From Sphingomonas panacisoli (GTDB lineage Bacteria; Pseudomonadota; Alphaproteobacteria; Sphingomonadales; Sphingomonadaceae), in NCBI RefSeq assembly GCF_007859635.1, contig NZ_CP042306.1:2864001-2928000 (forward strand): a stretch of DNA of 64,000 nt, written 5' to 3'. The notes under the pieces are model-generated. The model was not told the DNA's origin, searched no databases, and saw only the letters and a list, made by a program, of their open reading frames with translations. Below, one piece after another: positions 11,154-19,862 of the stretch; within the stretch, counting starts at the first letter, position 1; every line of letters starts with the position of its first letter. The translations under genes and the position numbers were made by a program.

Positions 11154-12092
11154 ATGCACCAGGACGAGGCCCCAAGAAAAGCTTCCAGCGCGCAAAGCGT
11201 GACCGCGCACCCGCTGGCGTTCGCGGCATTGGTCATCGCCAACGTGCTGCTCGCGTTCGGGCCGGTGTTCGTACGGATGACCGATGTCGGGCCGGTCGCC
11301 GCCGGTTTCTGGCGGATCGCGCTCGCAGTGCCGATCCTGCTGGCAGTGACGGTCGGCAGCGGCTGGCGGGCCAGGGGATTGAGCCGCGGGGTATGGATCG
11401 CGCTGGCCATCGGCGGGCTGTGCTTCGCCGCCGATTTGGCGAGCTGGCACATTGGCATCAAGAAGACGCAGCTCGCCAACGCCACCTTGTTCGGCAATTC
11501 GGCGACGTTGTTCTTCCCGATCTACGGCTTCCTCGTCGCGCGGGCGTGGCCGTCGAAGGGTCAGGGGTTCGCATTGCTGCTGGCGCTGTTCGGCGCGGGG
11601 CTGTTGATGGGGCGGTCGCTGCAAGTGCGGGCGGATCAGTTCTATGGCGACCTGCTCTGCCTGACCGCGGGCATCCTCTACACGGTCTATTTCGCGGCGA
11701 TGGCGAAGGCACGCGACACGATGGCGCCGGTCCCTGCGCTGACCATGTCGACGCTGGCGAGCATGCTGCCGCTGCTGATCTTCGCCTGGGCGCTGGGCGA
11801 GAAGATCATGCCGACCGATTGGTGGCCGCTCATCGGCCTAGCGCTCGCGAGTCAGGTATTCGGCCAGGGCCTGATGACCTTCGCGCTCGGCCAGCTGTCG
11901 CCGATGGTGATCGGGATCGGACTCCTGACCCAGCCCGTGATCGCCGCGACCGTCGGCTGGCTGTGGTACAACGAGCGGCTCGACGGCTGGGATCTGCTCG
12001 GCGCCGTCGCGGTGGCGATCGCGCTGGTGCTCGTCCGGCGCGAGCGCAAGGACACGGCGCCGCTTGCCCCCGAAGGCGTGGCGGGCGCATAA
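11154..12092 (+). CDS. DMT-superfamily (EamA) transporter
   Basis: A 312-residue inner-membrane protein with ten predicted helices in two homologous five-helix EamA repeats, as in drug/metabolite exporters. The first repeat begins near ANVLLAFGPVFVRMTDVGP. The second ends with WLWYNERLDGWDLLGAVAVA, the usual end motif. ATG 11154 is preferred over an upstream GTG because it follows a G-rich stretch and starts a normal short cytosolic tail. The substrate is unknown. The next gene begins seven bases later, suggesting an operon. Confidence 0.85.
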   Translation: MHQDEAPRKASSAQSVTAHPLAFAALVIANVLLAFGPVFVRMTDVGPVAAGFWRIALAVPILLAVTVGSGWRARGLSRGVWIALAIGGLCFAADLASWHIGIKKTQLANATLFGNSATLFFPIYGFLVARAWPSKGQGFALLLALFGAGLLMGRSLQVRADQFYGDLLCLTAGILYTVYFAAMAKARDTMAPVPALTMSTLASMLPLLIFAWALGEKIMPTDWWPLIGLALASQVFGQGLMTFALGQLSPMVIGIGLLTQPVIAATVGWLWYNERLDGWDLLGAVAVAIALVLVRRERKDTAPLAPEGVAGA

Positions 12093-12099
12093 GCACGCC

Positions 12100-12756
12100 A
12101 TGACGCTTCCCGCCGACCCGACCATCCCGGAACTTCGCGAGGCGCTGGCGCCGCTGGTCGCCGACAATGCCGCGTTCGACGGCTGGAAGGCCGCGGCGCG
12201 CGACATGGCGGCGGATACGCTCGGCGTGGACCGTGACGTCGCGCTGCTGGCGCTGCCCGATGCGGCGACGATGATCGATGCGTGGTTCGCTTATATCGAC
12301 CGCGAGATGGCGGCGGCGCTCCCGCCCGAGAAGCTTGGCCCGATGAAGGTGCGCGAGAAGATCACCGCGCTCGTCGAAACCCGGCTCGACCTGCTCGCCG
12401 CGCACCGCGAGACGCTGCGCCGCGCGCTCGCCATCCTCGCCATGCCGCAGAACGTCGCCAACGGCGCCAAGCTCGGCTGGCGCGCGGCGGACGCGATGTG
12501 GCGCGCGGCGGGCGATACCGCGACGGATTACAATCACTATACCAAGCGCGCGATGCTAGGCGCGGTCTACGCTGCGACGATGACCGTGTTCCTCGACGAC
12601 GAGAGCGAGGGCCAGGCCGACACCCGCGCCTTCCTCGCGCGACGGATCGCGGGGATCATGGCGTTCGAAAAGGCCAAGGGCCAGTTCCTCGCGCGCACCA
12701 GCCACCGCCCTAGCCTGTCGCGGTTCATCGGACGGCTACGCTATCCGGCGATCTAG
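12100..12756 (+). CDS. COQ9 family protein (ubiquinone biosynthesis)
   Basis: A 218-residue TetR-fold-like protein of the COQ9 family, which binds isoprenoid lipids and supports COQ7-type hydroxylation in ubiquinone synthesis. The C-terminal COQ9 domain is recognisable: LAMPQNVANGAKLGWRAADAMWRAAGD split by the DYNHYTKRAML motif, then a helix that inserts at the membrane (MTVFLDDESEG region). The start at 12100 lies just after the transporter stop. Other ubiquinone genes are not in the window. Confidence 0.85.
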   Translation: MTLPADPTIPELREALAPLVADNAAFDGWKAAARDMAADTLGVDRDVALLALPDAATMIDAWFAYIDREMAAALPPEKLGPMKVREKITALVETRLDLLAAHRETLRRALAILAMPQNVANGAKLGWRAADAMWRAAGDTATDYNHYTKRAMLGAVYAATMTVFLDDESEGQADTRAFLARRIAGIMAFEKAKGQFLARTSHRPSLSRFIGRLRYPAI

Positions 12757-12757
12757 T

Positions 12758-12776
12758 TATTGATAATCAGTCGCAG
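12758..12776 (+). promoter_or_regulatory. Fur-like operator before feoAB
   Basis: The segment contains the perfect palindrome TGATAATCA (12761-12769), matching the core of the Fur box. It lies 26 bases before the feoA start, where iron-loaded Fur would repress. Only the core matches; the flanks are weak. Confidence 0.5.
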
Positions 12777-12794
12777 TTGGCCTAGCTGACTGGT

Positions 12795-13055
12795 ATGGCG
12801 ACTCCGCTCAGCCTCGAACAGCTCCCCCAGCGCACTCACGCGACCGTGGCCGATATCGCCTGGGACCAGCTCGCCGCTCCCGAAGCACGACGCCTGCGCG
12901 AACTCGGGTTCGACGAAGGCGTCGGGGTCGAAGTGCTGCACCGCGCCCGGCTCGGCGGCGGGCCGATCGCGTGCCGCATCGGACGCATGACCGTCGCCTT
13001 GCGCCGTCGCGTCGCCAGCGCCGTTCGCGTGTCCATCGTTCAGCCCGCCGAGTAA
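12795..13055 (+). CDS. feoA: Ferrous iron transport protein A
   Basis: An 86-residue SH3-like Feo[18 protein letters not shown], the [18 protein letters not shown] strand-turn and [17 protein letters not shown] are the normal core. FeoA interacts with the cytoplasmic side of FeoB and is needed for Fe(II) uptake. It overlaps feoB by one base (TAATG), the usual coupled feoAB arrangement. A Fur-like box upstream predicts induction by iron limitation. Confidence 0.9.
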   Translation: MATPLSLEQLPQRTHATVADIAWDQLAAPEARRLRELGFDEGVGVEVLHRARLGGGPIACRIGRMTVALRRRVASAVRVSIVQPAE

Positions 13056-14914
13056 TGCACCCCGCCCCGCTGGTTGCGCTGGTCGGCAACCCCAATGCCG
13101 GCAAGAGCGCGCTGTTCAACGCGCTGACGGGTGCGCGGCAGAAGGTCGGCAATTATCCCGGCGTGACCGTCGAGCGTCACGCGGGGCGGATGACGCTGAA
13201 CGACGGGCGCCCGGTCGAACTGCTCGACCTGCCCGGCACCTACAGCCTCGAGCCTTCCAGCCCCGACGAGCGCGTGACGCGCGATGTCGTCACCGGCGCG
13301 CAGGCGGGCGAGCGGCTGCCCGATGCGATCATCGTGGTGGTCGATGCGTCGAACCTCGACAATCATTTGCGCTTCACGCTCCAGCTGATCGCGCTCGGCC
13401 TGCCGGTGGTGATCGCGCTCAACATGATCGACATGGCCGAGCGCGATGGGCTCAAGCTCGACGCCGACGTGCTGGCCCGCGAACTCGGCGTGCCGGTGGT
13501 GCCGACCGTCGCGGTGCGCAAACGCGGGATCGACGAGCTGAAGGAAGCGCTCGACGCGTTGGTCAGTCCCGGCGCGGTGGCGCTGCGCCGCAGCGATCCG
13601 ACGCTCCACGCCGACATCGCCACGCTCCAGCGTCGCGCCCGCCAGATCGCGGTCGCGGCGACCATCTCCGAAACTCCGGTGCGGCGCTGGACGCATACGT
13701 TCGATGCGGTCGCGCTTCATCCGGTCTGGGGTCTGTTTCTGCTGTTCGCCGTCCTGTTCGTGATGTTCCAGGCGGTATTCTTCGCGGGCGCCGGACCGGC
13801 CGACATGGTCGGCGGCTGGTTCGACGATCTGGCCGGGCTGGTGAAGCAGGAGATGTCGGATTCGATCCTGCGCTCGCTGATCACCGATGGCGTGATCGCG
13901 GGCGTCGGTGCGGTGGTGAAGTTCCTGCCGCAGATCCTGATCATGTTCTTCTTCATCCTGGTGCTGGAAGCCAGCGGCTACATGGTCCGCGCCGCCTTCC
14001 TGATGGACCGCGTCATGGCCAGCGTCGGGCTGTCGGGCCGCGCGTTCATCCCTCTCCTGTCGAGCTTCGCCTGCGCGGTGCCGGGCATCATGTCGACGCG
14101 GACGATCGAGGACGAGAAAGACCGGCTGACCACGATCCTGATCGCGCCGCTGATGACCTGCTCGGCACGGCTGCCGGTCTATACTTTGGTGATCGGCGCG
14201 CTGATTCCGAACGTTCGCGTATTGCCGTTCGTCGGGCTGCAGGGGCTGGTGATGTTCGGCCTCTATGTGATGGGCGTGATCGGCGCGTTCGTCGTCGCGT
14301 TGGTGTTGCGCCGCACGGTGACCAAGGGCGCGTCGTCGGGCTTCATGATGGAGATGCCCAAGTACCAGCTGCCGAACGTCCGCGACCTCGCGATCGGCCT
14401 GTGGGCGCGCGCGGAAATATTCCTGAAGCGCGCAGGCACGACGATCGCGTTCACGACGATCGTGTTGTGGGCATTACTGACGTTCCCGCAAGCACCCAAG
14501 GATTCCCCGGTCAGCCAAGTCAATTATTCGGTGGCGGGGCGCATCGCCAACACGATCGAACCGGTGTTCCGCCCGATCGGTTTCAACCGCGACATCGTTC
14601 TCGCGCTGATCCCGGCGATGGCCGCGCGCGAGGTCTCGGTCGCGGCGTTGGGCACCGTCTACGCGATCGACACGTCGGGCGACGACAGCGATGCGAAGAT
14701 GGAGGCGACGCTCAGCAAGCGCTGGACCCTCGCGACCGCCCTCGCTTTCCTGATGTGGTTCGTGTTCGCGCCGCAATGCATCTCCACAATTGCCGTCACC
14801 CGGCGAGAAACAAACGGGTGGAAATGGCCGGCCTTCATGGTTGGCTATCTGTTTGCCCTCGCCTACATCATGGCGGGAATCACATACTGGCTGGCGACGC
14901 TCGCCGGCCTCTAG
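13055..14914 (+). CDS. feoB: Ferrous iron transporter B
   Basis: A 619-residue inner-membrane Fe(II) transporter. The N-terminal G domain has G1 [12 protein letters not shown] (residues about 9-20), the switch region NYPGVTVE, G3 DLPGTY and G4 NMID. It is followed by the helical GDI-like linker and two Gate/FeoB-associated membrane blocks with the core [19 protein letters not shown], and a second block with [18 protein letters not shown]. It is shorter than E. coli FeoB (773) but typical for alphaproteobacteria. The start overlaps the feoA stop. No feoC is seen. Confidence 0.93.
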   Translation: MHPAPLVALVGNPNAGKSALFNALTGARQKVGNYPGVTVERHAGRMTLNDGRPVELLDLPGTYSLEPSSPDERVTRDVVTGAQAGERLPDAIIVVVDASNLDNHLRFTLQLIALGLPVVIALNMIDMAERDGLKLDADVLARELGVPVVPTVAVRKRGIDELKEALDALVSPGAVALRRSDPTLHADIATLQRRARQIAVAATISETPVRRWTHTFDAVALHPVWGLFLLFAVLFVMFQAVFFAGAGPADMVGGWFDDLAGLVKQEMSDSILRSLITDGVIAGVGAVVKFLPQILIMFFFILVLEASGYMVRAAFLMDRVMASVGLSGRAFIPLLSSFACAVPGIMSTRTIEDEKDRLTTILIAPLMTCSARLPVYTLVIGALIPNVRVLPFVGLQGLVMFGLYVMGVIGAFVVALVLRRTVTKGASSGFMMEMPKYQLPNVRDLAIGLWARAEIFLKRAGTTIAFTTIVLWALLTFPQAPKDSPVSQVNYSVAGRIANTIEPVFRPIGFNRDIVLALIPAMAAREVSVAALGTVYAIDTSGDDSDAKMEATLSKRWTLATALAFLMWFVFAPQCISTIAVTRRETNGWKWPAFMVGYLFALAYIMAGITYWLATLAGL

Positions 14915-14928
14915 GCAAAGGCGAACAC

Positions 14929-15465
14929 ATGGCGGGCAGCGTCAACAAGGTCATTCTCGTCGGCAATCTGGGGCGTGACCCCGAAAGCCGCAGTTTCCAG
15001 AACGGCGGCAAGGTCGTCGAACTGCGCATCGCGACGTCGGAAAACTGGAAGGACCGCAACACCGGCGAGCGCAAGGAGCGCACCGAGTGGCACACCGTCA
15101 AGGTGTTCAGCGAAGGCCTCGCCAATGTCGCCGAGCGCTATCTGCGCAAGGGCAGCAAGGTCTATATCGAGGGCGCGTTGCAGACCCGCAAATGGCAGGA
15201 TCAGCAGGGCCAGGACCGCTATTCGACCGAGATCGTGCTGCAGGGTTTCAACGCCGTGCTGACGATGCTCGACGGCGCACCCGGCCAGGGCGGCGGTGGC
15301 GGTGGCGGCGGCAACGTGTCGAGCGGCCGTGACGATTGGGGCGGATCGTCGGGCGGCGGTCGCGACGAGTTCGCCGGCGCATCGAGCGGCGGTGGCGGCA
15401 ACGGTGGCAAGGGTGGCTTCGGCGGCGGCTATTCGGACGACCTCGACGACGACGTTCCGTTCTGA
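14929..15465 (+). CDS. ssb: Single-stranded DNA-binding protein
   Basis: A 178-residue SSB. The OB fold runs from [15 protein letters not shown] through [12 protein letters not shown] and [17 protein letters not shown] to about residue 110. A long glycine-rich linker follows, then the acidic DDLDDDVPF tip that recruits repair and replication proteins. The start at 14929 follows a short gap after feoB; GGCAAAGG upstream is a weak SD. SSB coats ssDNA in replication, recombination and repair. No LexA box is seen before it, unlike uvrA. Confidence 0.95.
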   Translation: MAGSVNKVILVGNLGRDPESRSFQNGGKVVELRIATSENWKDRNTGERKERTEWHTVKVFSEGLANVAERYLRKGSKVYIEGALQTRKWQDQQGQDRYSTEIVLQGFNAVLTMLDGAPGQGGGGGGGGNVSSGRDDWGGSSGGGRDEFAGASSGGGGNGGKGGFGGGYSDDLDDDVPF

Positions 15466-15501
15466 TCGGGAGCGAAACCGTTTCCGATCGGTTCCCTCTG
15501 C

Positions 15502-17040
15502 ATGACTAGCCCGCCGACCCACACCGCCTCCGGCTGGAAAGTCGACGAATCGGCGCGCGCCGCGATCATGGCGGCGTACGAGCTGGAGACGCTGCGCGAC
15601 ACGGCGGCGCTCAGGAAGATCACCGATTTCGCCGCCGCTCTGTGCGGCTGCCCGGTGTCGCTGGTCAGCCTGGTCGAGGAAACGCGCCAGACCTTCATCG
15701 CGCGATCCGGCATCGACATTACCGAGACCCCGCGCGACGTGTCCTTCTGCGCGCACGCCATGCTGGGCGACGAAATCATGGTCGTCCCCGACGCGACCGA
15801 CGATCCGCGTTTCGCCTGCAATGCCTTGGTGACCGGCGAGACCAATATCCGGTTCTACGCCGGCGCACCGCTGGTGACCGAGGACGGCATTCCGTTGGGG
15901 TCGCTGTGCGTGATCGATACCGTGCCGCATCCCGAAGGCTTGACCGATCTGCAACGTCAGGGCTTAGAAACGCTTGCCGATAACGTCATGGCGCGGCTGC
16001 GCGACAATCGCGATGCCGCAGTGTCACGCAATGCCGAACGCGATGCGCGCATAGCGCTGACCGACAGCAACACCCGCTTCCGCACGCTCGCCGATACGAT
16101 GCCGCAAATGGTGTGGTCGACGCTGCCCGACGGCTATCACGATTATTTCAACGCCCGCTGGTACGAATATACCGGCATGCCCGACGGATCGACCGACGGC
16201 GAGGGTTGGAACGGCATGTTCCACCCCGACGATCAGGAGCGCGCTTGGGCGCGATGGCGGCAGTCGCTGACCAGCGGCGATCCGTACGAGATCGAATATC
16301 GCCTGCGCTATCGCGACGGCACCTATCGCTGGGTGCTGGGCCGCGCGCTCCCGATCCGCGACGACGAGGGCAAGATCGTCCGCTGGTTCGGCACCTGCAC
16401 CGATATCCACGAACAGAAATTGACGCTCGAAGAGCGCGAAGTGATCAGCCAGGAGCTGAGCCACCGCATCAAGAACATCTTCTCGGTGGTGTCGGGGCTC
16501 ATCGCCTTCTCGGCGCGCGCGCACCCGGAGTTCAGGGACATCGCCGGCGACCTGCGCGACCGCATCACCGCGCTCGGCCGCGCGCATGACTTCGTCCGTC
16601 CGCATAGCCCCGCCTCGATGCCGGCGAACCAGCCTAACAGCCTGATCGGTCTGCTCGGCGAATTGTTCGAACCGTATCAGGTCACCGGGCAGGATCGCGT
16701 ATCGTTGAAAGGCGACGACGTCGCGATCGACGATCGCTCCGCGACACCGCTCGCGTTGCTGTTCCACGAACTCGCGACCAACGCGACCAAGTACGGCGCG
16801 CTGTCGGTTCCCGACGGCTGGGTCACCGTGACGATGAACAGCGACGGCGAAGCGGTGACGCTCGACTGGCGCGAACAGGGCGGCCCGGCCGTAACGCCGC
16901 CGGGAGGCAGCGGCTTCGGCACGCAACTGATGGAATTGAGCGCGGTGCGTCAGCTCGGCGGGACGGTCGCCCGCGACTGGAAGGCAGACGGACTCGACGT
17001 AACGGTGACGGTCCCGCTCGCGGCGTTCAGGCGTCGTTGA
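15502..17040 (+). CDS. Sensor histidine kinase, GAF-PAS-HisKA_2/HWE type
   Basis: A 512-residue soluble kinase. The N-terminal GAF domain (about residues 20-170) has RDVSFCAHAM and FYAGAPLVTEDG. A PAS domain (about 190-315) runs from LADTMPQMVWSTLPDG to WFGTCTDIHEQK. The phosphoacceptor helix is LSHRIKNIFSVVSGL (His near residue 327), typical of the HWE/HisKA_2 group. The ATPase domain has the N box FHELATNATKYGAL and a late G box GSGFGTQLM. No membrane segments, so it senses a cytosolic cue; the PAS lacks an obvious LOV cysteine motif. A convergent response regulator overlaps its 3' end by 14 bases and is the likely partner. Confidence 0.88.
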   Translation: MTSPPTHTASGWKVDESARAAIMAAYELETLRDTAALRKITDFAAALCGCPVSLVSLVEETRQTFIARSGIDITETPRDVSFCAHAMLGDEIMVVPDATDDPRFACNALVTGETNIRFYAGAPLVTEDGIPLGSLCVIDTVPHPEGLTDLQRQGLETLADNVMARLRDNRDAAVSRNAERDARIALTDSNTRFRTLADTMPQMVWSTLPDGYHDYFNARWYEYTGMPDGSTDGEGWNGMFHPDDQERAWARWRQSLTSGDPYEIEYRLRYRDGTYRWVLGRALPIRDDEGKIVRWFGTCTDIHEQKLTLEEREVISQELSHRIKNIFSVVSGLIAFSARAHPEFRDIAGDLRDRITALGRAHDFVRPHSPASMPANQPNSLIGLLGELFEPYQVTGQDRVSLKGDDVAIDDRSATPLALLFHELATNATKYGALSVPDGWVTVTMNSDGEAVTLDWREQGGPAVTPPGGSGFGTQLMELSAVRQLGGTVARDWKADGLDVTVTVPLAAFRRR

Positions 17041-17431
17041 CGCCGTAGTTCAGCAATACGAGGTCGTCGTTCGCCGCTGCTGCGTGTTCCTTCCCCGCGG
17101 CGACCGCAGCCGCGGTCAGGATCGCGCGCTCGCTGAACGGCTTGCGGACATAGCCCAACGCATCGCACGGCAATCCGATCTGCCCCGGATTGGCGGTCAC
17201 GAACACGACCTTCACGCCATAGTCGCGCGCCAGCGCGGTGCCGATCTCCGGACCTGTCGGTCCGTCGCGAAGGTTGATGTCCACGAAGGCGAATTGGGCG
17301 GTCGGCGCCGCCGCGAGCGCACTCGCGCGGTCGGCCGCGATCCCCGTCACCTGGTAACCGGCGTCGGTGAGTATTCTTTCCAAATCTAAAGCGACGAAGA
17401 TCTCGTCTTCGACGATCAATGCAGTGGGCAA
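17027..17431 (-). CDS. Single-domain response regulator
   Basis: A 134-residue receiver with no output domain. Acidic pocket: IVEDEIFV near residue 8; phosphoacceptor Asp in FAFVDINLRDG; conserved Thr in VVFVTANP; Lys in YVRKPFSERAI. HWE kinases in alphaproteobacteria often pair with such single-domain regulators in light or stress signalling. It overlaps the kinase gene tail to tail (14 bases), so transcription of the two is antagonistic at the ends. Confidence 0.85.
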   Translation of the reverse strand: MPTALIVEDEIFVALDLERILTDAGYQVTGIAADRASALAAAPTAQFAFVDINLRDGPTGPEIGTALARDYGVKVVFVTANPGQIGLPCDALGYVRKPFSERAILTAAAVAAGKEHAAAANDDLVLLNYGVNDA

Positions 17432-17546
17432 AACCAGCTAATCCAAATCAGTATCGCTTGGAAAAACCTACTCTGCCCGATTCTGTTCCAGTCGATATAG
17501 GATGGTAACGACATCGCTCATCATGCGTGTGACCATCGCGCAACAG

Positions 17547-18134
17547 TCATCGCCGCAGTAGAAATACGGCATGCTCGGCGAGCAAGTTCGCCATCAGGTC
17601 GCTGGTACGCTTGTCGCCCGACAGGAACCATGCGCCCTCGACCGTGATGCCGCGCTCCTTCACCAGCGCGCGGAAATCGTCGACCGTGACGTGGTGAATG
17701 TTGGGCGTCGCATACCACGCCACCGGCAGCAGCCGCGTGACCGGCATCCGCCCGCCCCACAACAGGCTGGCCCGCACGCGCCAGTGCGCGAAGTTGGGAA
17801 ACGACACGAACGCGCGCCGCCCGATCCGCAGGAGATGCTCGAGCACCACGTCGGGCGCACGCGTCGTCTGCAGCGTCTGGCTGAGGATCGCATAGTCGAA
17901 GCTCTGGTCGGGATAGCCCGCCAGATCGACATCGGCGTCGCCCTGAACCACCGACAGCCCGCGCCCGACCGCGCTTGCTACATCACCCGCATCGAGTTCC
18001 AGCCCGCGCGCATCGACCTGCTTCTCGTCACGCAGCGCCGCCATCAACGCGCCGTCGCCGCACCCGATATCGAGCACGCGGCTGCCCTTAGCGACGTTGG
18101 CGGCGATCACCGCGAGGTCGGGGCGCAGGCTCAT
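17547..18134 (-). CDS. metW: Methionine biosynthesis protein MetW
   Basis: A 195-residue SAM-methyltransferase-fold protein: VLDIGCGDGALMAAL is motif I, ILSQTLQTTR and SFPNFAHWRVRASLL are the MetW fingerprints, with WYATPNIHHVTVDDF after. MetW works with MetX in homoserine acylation for methionine synthesis. It is third in a run with metX and a GNAT gene; its start overlaps the GNAT stop as ATGA, so the three are translationally coupled. Confidence 0.92.
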   Translation of the reverse strand: MSLRPDLAVIAANVAKGSRVLDIGCGDGALMAALRDEKQVDARGLELDAGDVASAVGRGLSVVQGDADVDLAGYPDQSFDYAILSQTLQTTRAPDVVLEHLLRIGRRAFVSFPNFAHWRVRASLLWGGRMPVTRLLPVAWYATPNIHHVTVDDFRALVKERGITVEGAWFLSGDKRTSDLMANLLAEHAVFLLRR

Positions 18135-18562
18135 GGCGCGACCTTCAGCATCTGCGCGAAATCGGACGACAGCCGCTCCATGTACCGCTCCGGCCGCAGC
18201 AAGGTGTGGAACCCCAGGCTCTCATACACGCCATGCGCGTCGGCGGTGACCAGCGCCATGCGCCGCAGCCCCTGGAAGTCGGGATGGTCGAGGAACCAGC
18301 CGACCAGCTTGTGCCCGATCCCCTGCCCGCGCACCTCTTCCTCGACCCACACGTCCGCCAGCCAGGCGAAGGTCGCGTGATCGGTGATCATCCGCGCGAA
18401 GCCGACCTGCTCGCCACCGTCATAGGCGCCCAGGCAATGCGACCCGAAGATCGCGCGCTCGACCGTATCGCGGTCGATCCCCGGCGACCAATAGCTCGAC
18501 GCCAGCCATTGATGGACGCGATCGATCTGCAGCCGCGCCTTGTCGTCGTCGAGCTCGATCAT
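18131..18562 (-). CDS. GNAT-family N-acetyltransferase between metX and metW
   Basis: A 143-residue acetyltransferase. Motif A is [19 protein letters not shown] (Q/RxxGxG/A = RGQGIG) at about residues 70-88, with the C-terminal [13 protein letters not shown] helix. The start ATG overlaps the metX stop and its stop overlaps the metW start, both ATGA. The substrate is unknown. Its lodging inside the metXW pair is unusual and implies a role linked to methionine or to acyl-CoA handling; it could also be an unrelated passenger. Confidence 0.85.
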   Translation of the reverse strand: MIELDDDKARLQIDRVHQWLASSYWSPGIDRDTVERAIFGSHCLGAYDGGEQVGFARMITDHATFAWLADVWVEEEVRGQGIGHKLVGWFLDHPDFQGLRRMALVTADAHGVYESLGFHTLLRPERYMERLSSDFAQMLKVAP

Positions 18563-19695
18563 GCCGCCCTCAGGAAACCGTCGACCACCCGGTTCAGTTC
18601 GGGCGAGTCGAGCAGGAACGCGTCGTGGCCGAACGGCGATGTCAGCTCGACGAAACTGACCGCCGCGCCCGCCGCGTTGAGGGCATGGACGATGATCCGC
18701 GACTCCGCGGTCGGATAGAGCCAATCGGTGTCGAAGCTGACCAACGCGAACCGCGTCGCGGTGCCCTTGAAGGCGTTGGCCAGCAGCCCGCCATGCTCCT
18801 CGGCGAGATCGAAATAATCCATCGCACGCGTGATGTAGAGATAGCTGTTGGCGTCGAACCGGTCGGTGAAGCTCAGCCCCTGGTGCCGCAGATAGCTCTC
18901 GACCTGGAAGTCCGCGTCGAACCCGAACGACTTGGCCTCGCGCGCCTGCAGCCGCCGTCCGAATTTCTCGGTCAGCCCGGCTTCCGACAGATAGGTGATG
19001 TGCGCCGCCATCCGCGCGACCGCGAGGCCGGCCGCGGGCGGCTCGCCCTTGCCGTAATAGTCGCCGCCCGCCCATTTGGGATCGGCCATGATTGCCTGAC
19101 GCCCGACCTCATGGAACGCGATGTTCTGCGCGGTATGGCGGGCGGTCGAGGCGATGATCACCGCCTTGGTCACGCGTTCGGGAGAGGTCGCCGCCCAGCT
19201 TAGCGCCTGCATCCCGCCCATCGATCCGCCCACGACCGTGACCCTGTCGATGCCGAGATGGTCGAGCAGCATCGCCTGCGCGCGCACCATGTCGCGGATC
19301 GTGATGACCGGGAACGCCATCGCATAGGGACACGCGGTCATCGGATTGACCGTCGCCGGTCCCGACGACCCCATGCAGCTGCCCAGCACGTTGGCGCAGA
19401 CGATGAAATAGCGCGCCGGGTCGATCGGCTTGCCCGGACCGACCATCCGTTCCCACCAGCCGGGCTTACCGGTGACGGGATGCTCGCTCGCGACATGCTG
19501 GTCGCCGGTCAGCGCGTGGCAGATCAGGATCGCGGGGCTCGCGGGGTCGCCATAGGTTTCGTACGCGATATCGACCGGCGACAGCAGCACGCCCCCGTCG
19601 AGGCGGAGCGGCCCCGGCAAGCTCACGTGGCGCGACAGGCCGAAGCGCTGATCGTCGGTCATGGAAGCGGGCGTTAGAGGAAATTCGGCGAGCAT
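18559..19695 (-). CDS. metX: Homoserine O-acyltransferase (acetyl- or succinyl-)
   Basis: About 378 residues, alpha/beta-hydrolase fold. Oxyanion and nucleophile motifs are [11 protein letters not shown] and [10 protein letters not shown] (Ser nucleophile). The catalytic Asp is in FDTDWLYP and His in SPFGHDAF. It acylates homoserine, the first committed step to methionine; sequence alone does not settle the acyl donor. The start at 19695 has GGGGAGGA eight bases upstream, but this SD is part of a repeat palindrome. ATG 19662 (MTDDQRFGL) is the alternative and agrees better with family N-termini. Confidence 0.9.
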   Translation of the reverse strand: MLAEFPLTPASMTDDQRFGLSRHVSLPGPLRLDGGVLLSPVDIAYETYGDPASPAILICHALTGDQHVASEHPVTGKPGWWERMVGPGKPIDPARYFIVCANVLGSCMGSSGPATVNPMTACPYAMAFPVITIRDMVRAQAMLLDHLGIDRVTVVGGSMGGMQALSWAATSPERVTKAVIIASTARHTAQNIAFHEVGRQAIMADPKWAGGDYYGKGEPPAAGLAVARMAAHITYLSEAGLTEKFGRRLQAREAKSFGFDADFQVESYLRHQGLSFTDRFDANSYLYITRAMDYFDLAEEHGGLLANAFKGTATRFALVSFDTDWLYPTAESRIIVHALNAAGAAVSFVELTSPFGHDAFLLDSPELNRVVDGFLRAA

Positions 19696-19702
19696 CAACT
19701 CA

Positions 19703-19856
19703 ATCCTCCCCATCGCAGATGGGGAGGTGGCAGCGCGCAGCGCTGACGGAGGGGCCGCAGCCGCGCAGCGGCGAGGATCGTGCCACGCTCGCTGTGCTCA
19801 CGCCCCTCCACCATCGCTGCGCGATGGTCCCCCTCCCCAAGCGAGCTTGGGGAGGA
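19703..19856. repeat. Composite palindromic repeat (BIME/REP-like)
   Basis: Three palindromes: CCTCCCCATCGCAGATGGGG, a central inverted pair around CCATCGCTGCGCGATGG, and CTCCCCAAGCGAGCTTGGGG. The outer arms are inverted relative to each other. It fills the gap between metX and the amine oxidase, and its left arm provides the Shine-Dalgarno-like sequence before metX. Confidence 0.75.
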
Positions 19857-19862
19857 ATATTC

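Noticed and set aside
19696-19862. SAM-II riboswitch before metX
   Set aside because: Only REP-like palindromes are present; no SAM-II pseudoknot-like layout is visible.
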